64,000 bases of DNA from Photobacterium leiognathi (lineage in GTDB: Bacteria; Pseudomonadota; Gammaproteobacteria; Enterobacterales; Vibrionaceae). Positions 40,698-49,615 of this stretch are shown one piece after another. Position 1 is the first letter of the stretch, and each line of letters starts with the position of its first letter. A program made the translations under genes and the position numbers. The DNA is taken from the NCBI RefSeq assembly GCF_030685535.1, contig NZ_CP131601.1, positions 2,976,001 to 3,040,000 of the forward strand. Reading direction: 5' to 3'. The notes beneath the pieces were generated by a model. It searched no databases, was not told where the DNA came from, and saw nothing but the letters and a program-made list of their open reading frames with translations.

Positions 40698-41279
40698 ATG
40701 ATGTTATTAACGAATTACCCGATAATCATGGCTATAACGATAATTTGCATTCTCTTATCTTGCGTCACCCTTTGGTTTATTTGCCGCCATCCTATCCCTT
40801 ATAAAGGACTCTACAGTATTGGGCTTGGGATCATCATCGGTCTTTGTTCTATTTTCCTCTTTACCACCATCAAACATTTAGAGCGCCAAGCAAGCCTAAC
40901 TCCAACGCCAACCTTTATTGCCGTTCACTCTATTGATGATTTGGAATTAGCCTTAGCAGAAGCTGCAAGCCAGCACCAATCGATACTGTTAGATGTCACT
41001 GCCGATTGGTGTACCCCTTGTATCGCTTATAAAAAAGAAATTTTTCCTGCACCTGAAGTGGCTAAACAGCTCAATCAGTACACCTTATTAGAAGCGAATG
41101 TCACAGCCAATACCCCACAAGATCTGGCATTAATGCAACAGCTCAATGTCATTGGTTTTCCAACCTTATTGTTCTGGGATAGCAAGGGAGAAGCAGCTCC
41201 CCAAGCACAAGTTACTGGCTTTATGGATGCCAATGACTTTAGTGAACATCTCCGCCAACAAGCGCTACACATCCAATAA
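40698..41279 (+). CDS. Membrane-anchored thioredoxin like the gamma domain of DsbD
   Basis: A 193-residue protein. Two membrane helices (about residues 8-28 and 37-57) are followed by a periplasmic thioredoxin fold with the active site WCTPC near residue 102. The fold resembles the C-terminal gamma domain of DsbD (DVTADWC..., LLEANVTAN, VIGFPTLLFWDSKGE). The eight-helix electron-passing beta domain and the alpha domain of DsbD are absent. In E. coli dsbD lies beside cutA-dcuA at this place, so it may be a reduced DsbD or a separate redox protein. Cysteines in the membrane helices (CILLSC, FIC, GLC) are notable. Likely periplasmic disulfide reductase; its electron source is unclear. Confidence 0.82.
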   Translation: MMLLTNYPIIMAITIICILLSCVTLWFICRHPIPYKGLYSIGLGIIIGLCSIFLFTTIKHLERQASLTPTPTFIAVHSIDDLELALAEAASQHQSILLDVTADWCTPCIAYKKEIFPAPEVAKQLNQYTLLEANVTANTPQDLALMQQLNVIGFPTLLFWDSKGEAAPQAQVTGFMDANDFSEHLRQQALHIQ

Positions 41280-41452
41280 TCATTGCACCCAATATCCTTA
41301 TAAAAATAGGCGCATTTAACAAAAAACTGTGCTGAGTTACACGCAAGACGAGCGAGAGAGGATCAATATCTGATCTTTATGGTATGAAAATTGCGCAGTC
41401 ATATTTGCCATGCTAGCGTTAGCCATATTAATAACAAAAATAAAGTACTGCT

Positions 41453-42088
41453 ATGGAAGCTCAGCACACTATCGTTATCGCCGATGATCATCCTCTGTTT
41501 CGAAATGCCCTGTTCCAATCTGTCCACATGGCGATTAGCGGTGCAAACCTTCTTGAAGCAGATTCACTCGATTCATTGCTCTCTCTCCTCGAAAAAGAGC
41601 CCGACGTTGATTTACTGTTACTCGATCTAAAAATGCCCGGTGCCAATGGCATGTCGGGGCTGATTCAATTACGCCAACAATACCCAGAGCTTCCTACGGT
41701 GGTGATCTCTGCCAGTGAAGAGGAAAAAGTGATCCGCCAAGTACATAGTCATGGTGCATTTGGTTTTATTCCTAAATCCAGTGATATGCGTGCGCTGATC
41801 TCAGCATTAAATCAGGTATTAGATGGCGAACCCTTTTTTCCTGATAACATCAGCGAAAATAATCAGGCTTACCGTGATTTAGCCGATAAAATTGCCACGC
41901 TTACACCACAGCAATACAAAGTATTAGGCATGTTATCTGACGGGCAACTCAATAAGCAGATCGCTTATGATTTGAATGTCTCTGAAGCGACAATTAAAGC
42001 CCATATGACAGCGATATTTCGCAAGCTTGATGTTAAAAATCGCACCCAAGCCGTTATTTTGCTCCAGCAACTCGATCTCGATGAGTGA
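41453..42088 (+). CDS. crbR: LuxR/NarL-type response regulator, CrbR-like
   Basis: A 211-residue regulator. The receiver domain (residues 5-120) has the acidic pair DD near residue 11, the phospho-acceptor Asp in LLLLDLKMPG (about residue 58) and the conserved Ser and Lys (VVISASEE, FIPKSS). The C-terminal LuxR-type helix-turn-helix runs from about 148 to 208 (LTPQQYKVLGMLSDG, NVSEATIKAHMTAIF). In Vibrio, CrbR with the kinase CrbS switches on acs for acetate use. The matching kinase and acs are close by. The name rests on this context and on domain type. Confidence 0.85.
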   Translation: MEAQHTIVIADDHPLFRNALFQSVHMAISGANLLEADSLDSLLSLLEKEPDVDLLLLDLKMPGANGMSGLIQLRQQYPELPTVVISASEEEKVIRQVHSHGAFGFIPKSSDMRALISALNQVLDGEPFFPDNISENNQAYRDLADKIATLTPQQYKVLGMLSDGQLNKQIAYDLNVSEATIKAHMTAIFRKLDVKNRTQAVILLQQLDLDE

Positions 42089-42150
42089 AACGTTAGACTT
42101 TAGGCTAACAATGATCTGCATTTAAAAGTAAAAAGCGATTTATTACTCAC

Positions 42151-42182
42151 AAAAACGCCCAAATATGGGCGTTTTTGCTTTT
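42151..42182 (+). terminator. Terminator after crbR
   Basis: AAAAACGCCCA-AATA-TGGGCGTTTTT followed by GCTTTTTT. Confidence 0.92.
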
Positions 42183-42293
42183 TTAGCCTCGACTAAAGTT
42201 GCACTGATAGAACGGAGTTTCATTGCTATTGTTTCTTTTGCAACAATTTATTAACAATAGATTTCGTATTAATAATGCGTGAAGGAGATAACA

Positions 42294-42560
42294 ATGGCGT
42301 TCGCATCCAAGGAGCAAGCTCAGGCCTATTGGAAACAAAATCTCAGTATTATGGGATCGCTACTCGCAATCTGGTTTGCCGTGTCATATGGCGCGGGGAT
42401 CTTATTTGTTGATGCCCTTAATACCATTCAAATTGGTGGCTTTAAATTAGGTTTCTGGTTCTCACAACAAGGCGCTATCTATACCTTTGTTGCCCTGATC
42501 TTCGTTTATGTGGTTCGCATGAACGCACTCGATCGTAAATTCAACGTGCAAGAAGATTAA
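42294..42560 (+). CDS. DUF4212 protein, small subunit of the Na+/solute symporter
   Basis: An 88-residue protein with two membrane helices (about residues 19-40 and 57-79) and the family start AYWKQNLSIMGSLLAIWF. DUF4212 proteins are almost always encoded just before an SSS-family symporter of the acetate type and are taken to be its small subunit. The ATG at 42294 has a good GGAG site; an earlier GTG/ATG start would add five residues. Eleven bases separate it from the symporter gene. Confidence 0.9.
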   Translation: MAFASKEQAQAYWKQNLSIMGSLLAIWFAVSYGAGILFVDALNTIQIGGFKLGFWFSQQGAIYTFVALIFVYVVRMNALDRKFNVQED

Positions 42561-42571
42561 GGAAAGCGAAT

Positions 42572-44275
42572 ATGGATATTCAAACTTGGACCTTTATTTT
42601 AGTCGGCATTACCTTCGCCCTGTATATCGGCATTGCTATTTGGGCTCGCGCAGGCTCAACCAGTGAATTCTATGTGGCAGGCGGTGGTGTTCACCCTGTC
42701 GCTAACGGCATGGCTACCGCAGCGGACTGGATGTCAGCGGCATCATTTATTTCTATGGCAGGGATCATCTCGTTCATTGGCTATGACGGTGGTGTTTACC
42801 TGATGGGTTGGACTGGCGGCTACGTCCTCCTTGCCCTTTGTCTTGCTCCTTATTTACGAAAATTTGGCAAATTCACGGTGCCAGATTTCATCGGCGATCG
42901 TTACTACTCTAAAACTGCCCGCATGGTGGCTGTGTTCTGTGCCATTTTTGTTTCATTCACTTATGTAGCAGGCCAGATGCGTGGGGTTGGTGTGGTATTC
43001 GCCCGTTTCCTCGAAGTTGATATCAACATGGGGATCATCATAGGGATGGGGATCGTGTTCTTCTATGCCGTGATGGGGGGCATGAAAGGGATCACCTACA
43101 CGCAAGTTGCTCAGTACTGTGTGCTTATCTTTGCCTTCATGGTACCAGCAATCTTCACCTCTCTGATGATGACAGGATCGCCTATTCCACAGTTTGGCTT
43201 GGGTTCAACCGTCAATGGTTCTGAAACTTACCTACTTGAAAAACTCGATGGCTTAACCACTGAACTTGGCTTTACCGCCTACACAGATGGCTCTAAGAGC
43301 ATGGTTGATGTGTTCTTTATCTGTGCCGCATTGATGGTAGGTACCGCAGGTCTACCACACGTGATTATCCGTTTCTTTACTGTACCAAAAGTAAAAGACG
43401 CTCGCGTATCAGCAGGTTGGGCATTAGTCTTTATCGCTATCCTTTACACCACGGCTCCTGCTGTTGCGGCCTTTGCTCGTGTCAATATGATCGATACGAT
43501 TAACGGCCCAGAAATGAAAGGTGTCCCTGCCGAGCAAGCCCCTAGCTGGGTGAAAAACTGGGAAAAAACAGGCCTAGTGGCATGGGAAGATAAGAACAAC
43601 GACGGCAAGATGTTTTACTCAGGCGATGATCGTAATGAGATGACCATCAACCGCGACATCATTGTATTAGCAAGCCCAGAGCTGGCGAAATTACCAAACT
43701 GGGTAGTGGCACTATTGGCAGCAGGTGGTCTTGCAGCAGCATTATCAACCGCAGCAGGCTTACTACTGGTTATCTCTACGTCCATTTCACACGATTTATT
43801 GAAGAAAGGCTTTAAGCCGAACATGACCGATAAACAAGAGCTACTCGCCGCCCGAATAGGTGCAGCCATTGCGATTGTCGGCGCAGGTTACTTAGGTATT
43901 AACCCACCAGGCTTTGTGGCGCAGGTAGTAGCCTTCTCCTTTGGCTTAGCCGCAGCCTCTTTCTTCCCTGCGATTATTCTTGGCATTTTCTATAAGAAGA
44001 TGAATAAAGAAGGTGCAATTGCAGGCATGATTTCAGGTATTACTTTCACTGCAGCTTACATTATTTACTTCAAGTTTATTAATCCTGCAGCAAGTACACC
44101 TGACAACTGGTTCTTTGGTATTAGCCCTGAAGGCATCGGTACATTGGGTATGTGTCTAAACTTTGTTGTTGCCATTGTGGTGAACAAGTTTACCGCTGAA
44201 GTCCCTAACGATGTGCAAGAGATGGTGGAATCTATCCGCTTCCCTCAAGGCTCAGGTGCAGCCCAAGATCACTAA
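42572..44275 (+). CDS. Na+/solute symporter (SSS family), probably acetate or other monocarboxylate
   Basis: A 567-residue membrane protein with about 13 helices. Family motifs seen: GGGVHPVANGMATAADWMSAASFISMAG near residue 35 (first part of the signature) and GLAAALSTAAGLLLV in the second half. A hydrophilic insert at about residues 300-370 contains the Asp/Asn-rich EDKNNDGKMFYSGDDRNE, which looks like a calcium-binding loop (DxNxDG). Compared with ActP, this is the DUF4212-paired subtype. It lies with acs, crbR and crbS, which points to acetate uptake. Substrate not proven. Confidence 0.88.
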   Translation: MDIQTWTFILVGITFALYIGIAIWARAGSTSEFYVAGGGVHPVANGMATAADWMSAASFISMAGIISFIGYDGGVYLMGWTGGYVLLALCLAPYLRKFGKFTVPDFIGDRYYSKTARMVAVFCAIFVSFTYVAGQMRGVGVVFARFLEVDINMGIIIGMGIVFFYAVMGGMKGITYTQVAQYCVLIFAFMVPAIFTSLMMTGSPIPQFGLGSTVNGSETYLLEKLDGLTTELGFTAYTDGSKSMVDVFFICAALMVGTAGLPHVIIRFFTVPKVKDARVSAGWALVFIAILYTTAPAVAAFARVNMIDTINGPEMKGVPAEQAPSWVKNWEKTGLVAWEDKNNDGKMFYSGDDRNEMTINRDIIVLASPELAKLPNWVVALLAAGGLAAALSTAAGLLLVISTSISHDLLKKGFKPNMTDKQELLAARIGAAIAIVGAGYLGINPPGFVAQVVAFSFGLAAASFFPAIILGIFYKKMNKEGAIAGMISGITFTAAYIIYFKFINPAASTPDNWFFGISPEGIGTLGMCLNFVVAIVVNKFTAEVPNDVQEMVESIRFPQGSGAAQDH

Positions 44276-44316
44276 GCAACTCATCACTTCTCCTTAGCTA
44301 TACTTCCCTAGCTTTT

Positions 44317-44345
44317 GCGGAGTCCTTTGGACTCCGCCTTTTTCT
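44317..44345 (+). terminator. Terminator of the symporter operon
   Basis: GCGGAGTCC-TTT-GGACTCCGC followed by CTTTTTC. Confidence 0.88.
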
Positions 44346-44363
44346 TTCTTTTCTTTCCCTAAA

Positions 44364-47300
44364 TTAGGCTTCCACTTTTAAACATTGGTTTAATACCGAG
44401 CGTAGCTTCAACGGTTTGACTGGCTTACTAATAAAACCAAAGCCATGAGCTCTAATAGATGCCTGATTATCTGTCATCCTATCTGCGCTTATCACCACCC
44501 CTTTAAAACTATCACCAAGCCTTAAACGACATTGGAGTAACACCTCCAGCCCTGTTTGCTGATTCTCTAAATGATAATCGCTAAACACCACATCAGGTTG
44601 CCATTGGTTCTCTAACGCATTCATTGCCTCAACCAGATTTTCAGCCAATTTCACCTCACAGCCCCAACGCGCCAATAAGGTTTCCATGCCTAATAAAATA
44701 TCGGTTTCATTATCGATACACAGCACTTTTAATCCGGCTAATGGGGCTTTTGTCTCGCTAACTAATGGTTTTGTCACAGCTAACATTGCTGGGTGACCAA
44801 TTGGTACTGACAGCGAAAACACCGTGCCACGTCCTTGCCATGAGCGTAAATCCAATGGGTGATCTAATACCCGTGAAATACCACGCGCAATTGCCAGCCC
44901 AAGCCCTAAGCCATGCTCTCCACCAGTTTGCTCAACACGGGTAAACTCATCAAAAATATTAGCCTGTTTTTCGGCCGGGATCCCCGGCCCGTTATCCCAC
45001 ACTTCAATGTGAAGACGTGATCCTTTGCGTCTTACCCCCAATAGCACTTTGCCATGAGGGTTATAACGAAAGGCATTGGTTAGAAAATTCTGCAATGCGC
45101 GACGTAACAGCTTGGCATCAGAAATGATCACCGCATTACTACTCACGACATCAAACTCAATCCCTTGCTCTTTAGCTAAGGCACTAAACTCCGCCGATAA
45201 GGTATTGAGCACATCACTGACTTTAAACGGCACAATATGGGTTTGCAGTTTGCCTGCTTCTAATCGTGACACATCCAATAAGTCGCCGATAAGATCTTCA
45301 GCCGCCCCTAACGCACTTTCAATATGAGCAGCAAATCTTGCACTTTCTTTACCTTCTGCAACTTCTGTTAATGATGATGAAAACAAACGAGCAGCATTGA
45401 GAGGCTGCATTAAATCGTGGCTTACAGCAGCTAAAAAGCGGCTTTTCGATTGTGCCTGTTGCTCAGCTTGTTGGGTTGCTATCACCAAACGTCGGTTGAG
45501 TTGTTCTAACTGCTGGGTACGATCTTTTACCCGCGCTTCAAGATTTTCATTGGCCTCTTTCAATGCGATTTCTGCTTGTCTAAAAGCGGTAATATCACTA
45601 AAACTCATCACAAAACCGCCCCCGGGCATCGGATTACCTTGCACTTCGATCACTTGCCCATCAGGGCGAATACGTGATGACGTATGGGCGGTTCCTCGTT
45701 GTAAATGCTCAACCCGTTTAGCAACATGGGCTTCGGGATCGCCAGGGCCACACAAGCCTTGTTCAGCATTATGGCGAATAACATCTGTGATCGGACGCCC
45801 CACTTGAATCAAACCTGGAGGGAAGGTAAACAGTTCTAAGTAGCGTTGATTCCACGCAACCAAACGTAATTGCTTATCCACTACCGCAATGCCTTGACTA
45901 ATGTGCTCAATTGCCCCTTGTAATAATCCACGGCTAAAATCAAACAACTCGGAAGCTTCATCGACAATGGTTGCGACTTCTTCTAACTGCATGTTTCTAC
46001 CTTGCAGCGCAGAAGTAAGTACTAACCTTGCAGACGAAGCGCCAAAGACGCCAGCGAGTACTCTTTCGGTATGTCGGATCATGGCGGCAGAAGCTTGCTC
46101 TTGTGGTAACAGCCCTTCACCTTGCTGCTCTGAAAATTGGGCAAAAGCATGGCGAACTCGCTTTCTTCCTACAAAGCGGGACGCTAACATTTCAAGCTCA
46201 GCCACCGTGACGCGGGTTTGATACAAACTGCCATCTTCCGTTTCTGTCAGCGATGCGCCAACAAACGAGGCTGCTTGTAGCCGCTCTGTCAGAGATGATC
46301 TCGTCACTAAAGACACAGTGATAAACAAACTCAGATTTACGCATAAGCTGAGTAACATCCCCCAATCAACCGCGGATAAATGGCGTAAAATAGGTAACTG
46401 AGGCGAACTTAATAACCACAATAGAACGTTACTTTGCGCATCTCCCGCTAGCATGCCTGTTTGGCTCATCATGGTGATCAGCCAAATTATCATCCCGCCC
46501 ATCAGTCCTGCATAGACGCCTTTCTTATTACCAAAGCGCCAATAAATTCCTCCAAGCAAAGCAGGAGAAAACTGAGCAATTGCGGCAAAGGAGAGTAAAC
46601 CAATCGCAGATAGCGACTGTACGTTATCAAGCACATGATAAAAGCCCCAAGCTGCCAGAAGTAATAGCGCTATTAGCACACGTCGAACGTTAAGTAGTAG
46701 CCCTGAAAAAGCAGCAAAATTACGCTGCCCAATCCGTACTCGACGCAACATCAGCGGCATGACTAAATCATTAGAGATCATGATCGCCAGCGCGATTGTC
46801 GATACTATCACCATGCCTGTAGCGGCGGATGCACCTCCAATAAATGCCAGCAATGCGATGGCGTTTGCATCTTGCTGTAACGGCAAATTGATCACGTAAG
46901 TATCGGCAGAAATATTAGGGAGTAATTGCTGCCCTACAAGCGCAATAGGGATAACAAATAGCCCCATTAAGAAAAGATAACTAGGGAAAATCCAACGGGC
47001 TTTATGTAAGTCACTTTGACAGTGATTCTCTACCACTATGGTATGAAACTGACGAGGCAAACAGATAATTGCCGCCATAGTAAGCAGCATATGGATCAAT
47101 AAACTGCCAATATTTAACGATGAGTAAGCAAGTGATTGCCAACCTACTACATCAAGCGATGATGAGGTTTGAAATAAACTTAGTGCAAAAATACCTACCG
47201 CGAGAAAAGCTATCAACTTGATGATCGATTCAAACGCAATCGCCATCATCATGCCCCGATGGTGCTCGGTAGAATCAATATGTCGGGTACCAAATAAAAT

Positions 47301-47813
47301 CGTAAACAAGGCTAGAGCGCCCGAGACAATCCAAGTGGTATCTAGCCCTTCTTGACTAAAGGTTTGACCAAAATCTGGCGCAATAAGATCAAGCCCAAGG
47401 GTGATACCACGCAGCTGTAGGGCGATATAAGGCAATATCCCCACTACCGCAATCACGGTTACTAGCATGGCTAACCCTTGGGATTTGCCATAGCGAGCAG
47501 CGATAAAATCCGCAATCGAAGTAATGTGTTCACGTTTAGCGATCAGGATCAATCGAGCCAGCACTTTCCAGCCCAAGGTAAACACAATAATAGGTGCTAG
47601 ATAGATAGGTAAAAAGGACCATAAATCACGACTGGCTTGCCCAACCGTGCCGAAGAAGGTCCAAGAAGTACAATAAACCGCGATAGACAAGCTATATATC
47701 CATGGGCGCCAACCTGATAGCCATTGGCTTTTTTTATCGCCGTACCATGCAATGGCAAATAATACTCCGAGGTATAACAACGATACCGCTATAACCACCC
47801 ATCCCTGAATCAT
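44364..47813 (-). CDS. crbS: CrbS-like sensor: SSS transporter fused to hybrid histidine kinase
   Basis: A 1149-residue fusion. Residues 1 to about 500 are a full 13-helix SSS (sodium/solute symporter) domain. After a linker there is a PAS domain (about 645-755, containing GIAVVDKQLRLVAWNQRYLELF), a coiled coil, a HisKA domain with phospho-His in AAVSHDLMQPL (near residue 799), an HATPase domain (NALRYNP-type N box seen as NAFRYNP; DNGPGIP; GLGLGLAI) and a C-terminal receiver with Asp in VVFSDYHLE. This is the domain order of CrbS, the acetate-switch sensor of Vibrio. Gene and partner crbR are on opposite strands, separated by the symporter operon. Confidence 0.9.
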   Translation of the reverse strand: MIQGWVVIAVSLLYLGVLFAIAWYGDKKSQWLSGWRPWIYSLSIAVYCTSWTFFGTVGQASRDLWSFLPIYLAPIIVFTLGWKVLARLILIAKREHITSIADFIAARYGKSQGLAMLVTVIAVVGILPYIALQLRGITLGLDLIAPDFGQTFSQEGLDTTWIVSGALALFTILFGTRHIDSTEHHRGMMMAIAFESIIKLIAFLAVGIFALSLFQTSSSLDVVGWQSLAYSSLNIGSLLIHMLLTMAAIICLPRQFHTIVVENHCQSDLHKARWIFPSYLFLMGLFVIPIALVGQQLLPNISADTYVINLPLQQDANAIALLAFIGGASAATGMVIVSTIALAIMISNDLVMPLMLRRVRIGQRNFAAFSGLLLNVRRVLIALLLLAAWGFYHVLDNVQSLSAIGLLSFAAIAQFSPALLGGIYWRFGNKKGVYAGLMGGMIIWLITMMSQTGMLAGDAQSNVLLWLLSSPQLPILRHLSAVDWGMLLSLCVNLSLFITVSLVTRSSLTERLQAASFVGASLTETEDGSLYQTRVTVAELEMLASRFVGRKRVRHAFAQFSEQQGEGLLPQEQASAAMIRHTERVLAGVFGASSARLVLTSALQGRNMQLEEVATIVDEASELFDFSRGLLQGAIEHISQGIAVVDKQLRLVAWNQRYLELFTFPPGLIQVGRPITDVIRHNAEQGLCGPGDPEAHVAKRVEHLQRGTAHTSSRIRPDGQVIEVQGNPMPGGGFVMSFSDITAFRQAEIALKEANENLEARVKDRTQQLEQLNRRLVIATQQAEQQAQSKSRFLAAVSHDLMQPLNAARLFSSSLTEVAEGKESARFAAHIESALGAAEDLIGDLLDVSRLEAGKLQTHIVPFKVSDVLNTLSAEFSALAKEQGIEFDVVSSNAVIISDAKLLRRALQNFLTNAFRYNPHGKVLLGVRRKGSRLHIEVWDNGPGIPAEKQANIFDEFTRVEQTGGEHGLGLGLAIARGISRVLDHPLDLRSWQGRGTVFSLSVPIGHPAMLAVTKPLVSETKAPLAGLKVLCIDNETDILLGMETLLARWGCEVKLAENLVEAMNALENQWQPDVVFSDYHLENQQTGLEVLLQCRLRLGDSFKGVVISADRMTDNQASIRAHGFGFISKPVKPLKLRSVLNQCLKVEA

Positions 47814-47936
47814 GATCCGCTATCCTTTTCCACGTCAATAAGTCACTGTAACCAAGTTGTTACAACAGACTCAATCGCGTCAGATCACAGATCTCTCAGT
47901 AAGATACTGAGCATCAACTTTTTATCCTCAAATAAT

Positions 47937-47966
47937 AAAAAAGCGCAGCCAATATGACTGCGCTTT
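47937..47966 (-). terminator. Terminator of the MFS gene
   Basis: On the minus strand AAAGCGCAG-TCATATTGG-CTGCGCTTT followed by TTTTATT. Confidence 0.85.
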
Positions 47967-47973
47967 AAACATA

Positions 47974-48040
47974 TATACCCAAGCGACTTCAAGATGCCTG
48001 ATTCATAGCGAGGTCACTGAGTTGAATTCACTTGGGTATA
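47974..48040. repeat. 67-bp inverted-repeat intergenic element of Vibrionaceae type
   Basis: Arms TATACCCAAGCGACTTCAA and TTGAATTCACTTGGGTATA match at 17 of 19 positions. The middle holds GATGCCTGATTCATAGCGAGG. Elements with TATACCCAAG ends are, as I recall, widespread between genes in Vibrio and Photobacterium. It sits between the MFS terminator and its stop codon side and could be a small non-autonomous mobile element. Confidence 0.75.
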
Positions 48041-48054
48041 AAAGTAAGTAATTA

Positions 48055-49227
48055 CTATGCTTTACTTGCTTGGTATTCAGTGGCTGCTTGCTGAGTCGGT
48101 GTCATACGAATAAAGAAAACAGGGAATGCCATTGCCGCCATAACCCAAAACACATTTGCGCCCCAACTTCCGTACATCCAACCACTAGCAGAAGTTAAAA
48201 TTACCATCACCGCCCCTAACGGGATCGCATTATAGAGCGACTGCAATGCCACGGAATGGCTGTTAGGTTGTTGCTGGATATAACGGATAGCTGCAAGGTG
48301 AGCCGCAGCAAATGTCACACCATGTAAAGCCTGCACCGGAAACATCAGCCATTGATCAGTTAAAGTTGCCATTAACCCCCAACGTACCATCACCCCAAAG
48401 GCGGCTAAACGGAACATATTGTTCACTGACCAACCAGCAAATAAGCGCTTACTTACTAGGAAGACCATGACTTCAGCAACAACGCTGAAACTCCATAAGT
48501 AACCAATTACTGATTCGTCAAAACCAATCTTTTGCCAATAAATCGAGCTAAAGCCGTAATATGCCGCGTGACTACCTTGTAATAAAGAAGCAATAACGAG
48601 CAACTTTATCACCGCACTATTGCGTAAAATGCCCCATAACGCTGGGCGCACTTGCTCAGCACTGCCCTCATCGACAGGCATAATGGCAGGGTTACGCGCA
48701 GCCATGATTTGCGAGAAAGCTAAACCTGATAATGCCACCCAAGGAATAATGTCGGCACCATAGTGATTTGCCAATAAGCCGACAATGGTAGAGCCAGCAA
48801 TAAACGCAATCGAACCCCAAAGGCGAGTACGACCATAATCCAATAGCCCTCCTTTGGCATAATGATTCACGATCGCATCAGAGATAGGCACGATAGGCCC
48901 TGCAGATAAGTTAAAGAGGATGGTGACAGCCGCTAATGCCCAAAGGTTACCACCACAAACGATATAGATAATGCAGGCAACGAGGCCGAGCAGAGTAAAG
49001 CCTCGAAGTGCCGGAATGAGATGTTCAACTTTGTGAATACGTGGTGTTATCACTAAGTTCGCAATACAGCGAACGGCAAAACCTAAACCAAGTAATAAAC
49101 CAATATCAGAGTCATTCACTCCAATGTGTTTGAACCAAATCGCCCAAAATGGCAGATACACGCCATATGAGAAGAAAAATCCCCACAAATATTGTGAGCT
49201 CCAACTATAAGGTGAACGGTTAAACAT
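48055..49227 (-). CDS. MFS transporter, HcaT / 3-phenylpropionate-type family
   Basis: A 390-residue protein with 12 membrane helices. The N terminus (YLWGFFFSYGVYLPFWAIWFK) is typical of the MFS_1_like/HcaT family, whose E. coli member is thought to carry 3-phenylpropionate. The start is uncertain: ATG at 49227, 49233 or 49242, none with a strong ribosome site. It is between crbS and acs, as a homologue is in Vibrio, so it may carry a carboxylic acid linked to acetyl-CoA metabolism. The substrate is not known. Confidence 0.82.
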   Translation of the reverse strand: MFNRSPYSWSSQYLWGFFFSYGVYLPFWAIWFKHIGVNDSDIGLLLGLGFAVRCIANLVITPRIHKVEHLIPALRGFTLLGLVACIIYIVCGGNLWALAAVTILFNLSAGPIVPISDAIVNHYAKGGLLDYGRTRLWGSIAFIAGSTIVGLLANHYGADIIPWVALSGLAFSQIMAARNPAIMPVDEGSAEQVRPALWGILRNSAVIKLLVIASLLQGSHAAYYGFSSIYWQKIGFDESVIGYLWSFSVVAEVMVFLVSKRLFAGWSVNNMFRLAAFGVMVRWGLMATLTDQWLMFPVQALHGVTFAAAHLAAIRYIQQQPNSHSVALQSLYNAIPLGAVMVILTSASGWMYGSWGANVFWVMAAMAFPVFFIRMTPTQQAATEYQASKA

Positions 49228-49615
49228 AGGCATCTCGCACAAAGGTTGAATAAAAAATCAACATATTATGGCGCATATCTCGCCTTAAACTAATGGGATA
49301 ACGCAATTCATACCCAACATCCGCATAACGTTACTCAAATTTTGCGACACACATCTCAATTAAGTTTATCTCTACAGGGTTTGCAGCAAGAACGGACAAC
49401 ACTGCACAAACTGTCATGAAAAAAGCATGTAAATCCCATTTCCACCCTTTGATCCAGCTCTCTCATCCTAAAGTCTAATTGTAGACAAACTCTAAATGGC
49501 ACAACGTATACACAGCACAAAACAACTATAACAAGTCAGTTTGCTTACCCTTACTTATAACAATCGGCTAAGTATGCAGGGAGCATCAGAAGTATAAGAA
49601 CTCAAGGAGAATAAG
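49228..49615. other. Divergent control region of the MFS gene and acs
   Basis: 388 bases. It holds a CRP-like site (TGCGA-CACACA-TCTCA, 49343-49358, 8 of 10 consensus bases) and an inverted repeat GTCTA-ATTG-TAGAC (49473-49486) that could bind a regulator such as CrbR. Both are candidates only. Confidence 0.4.
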
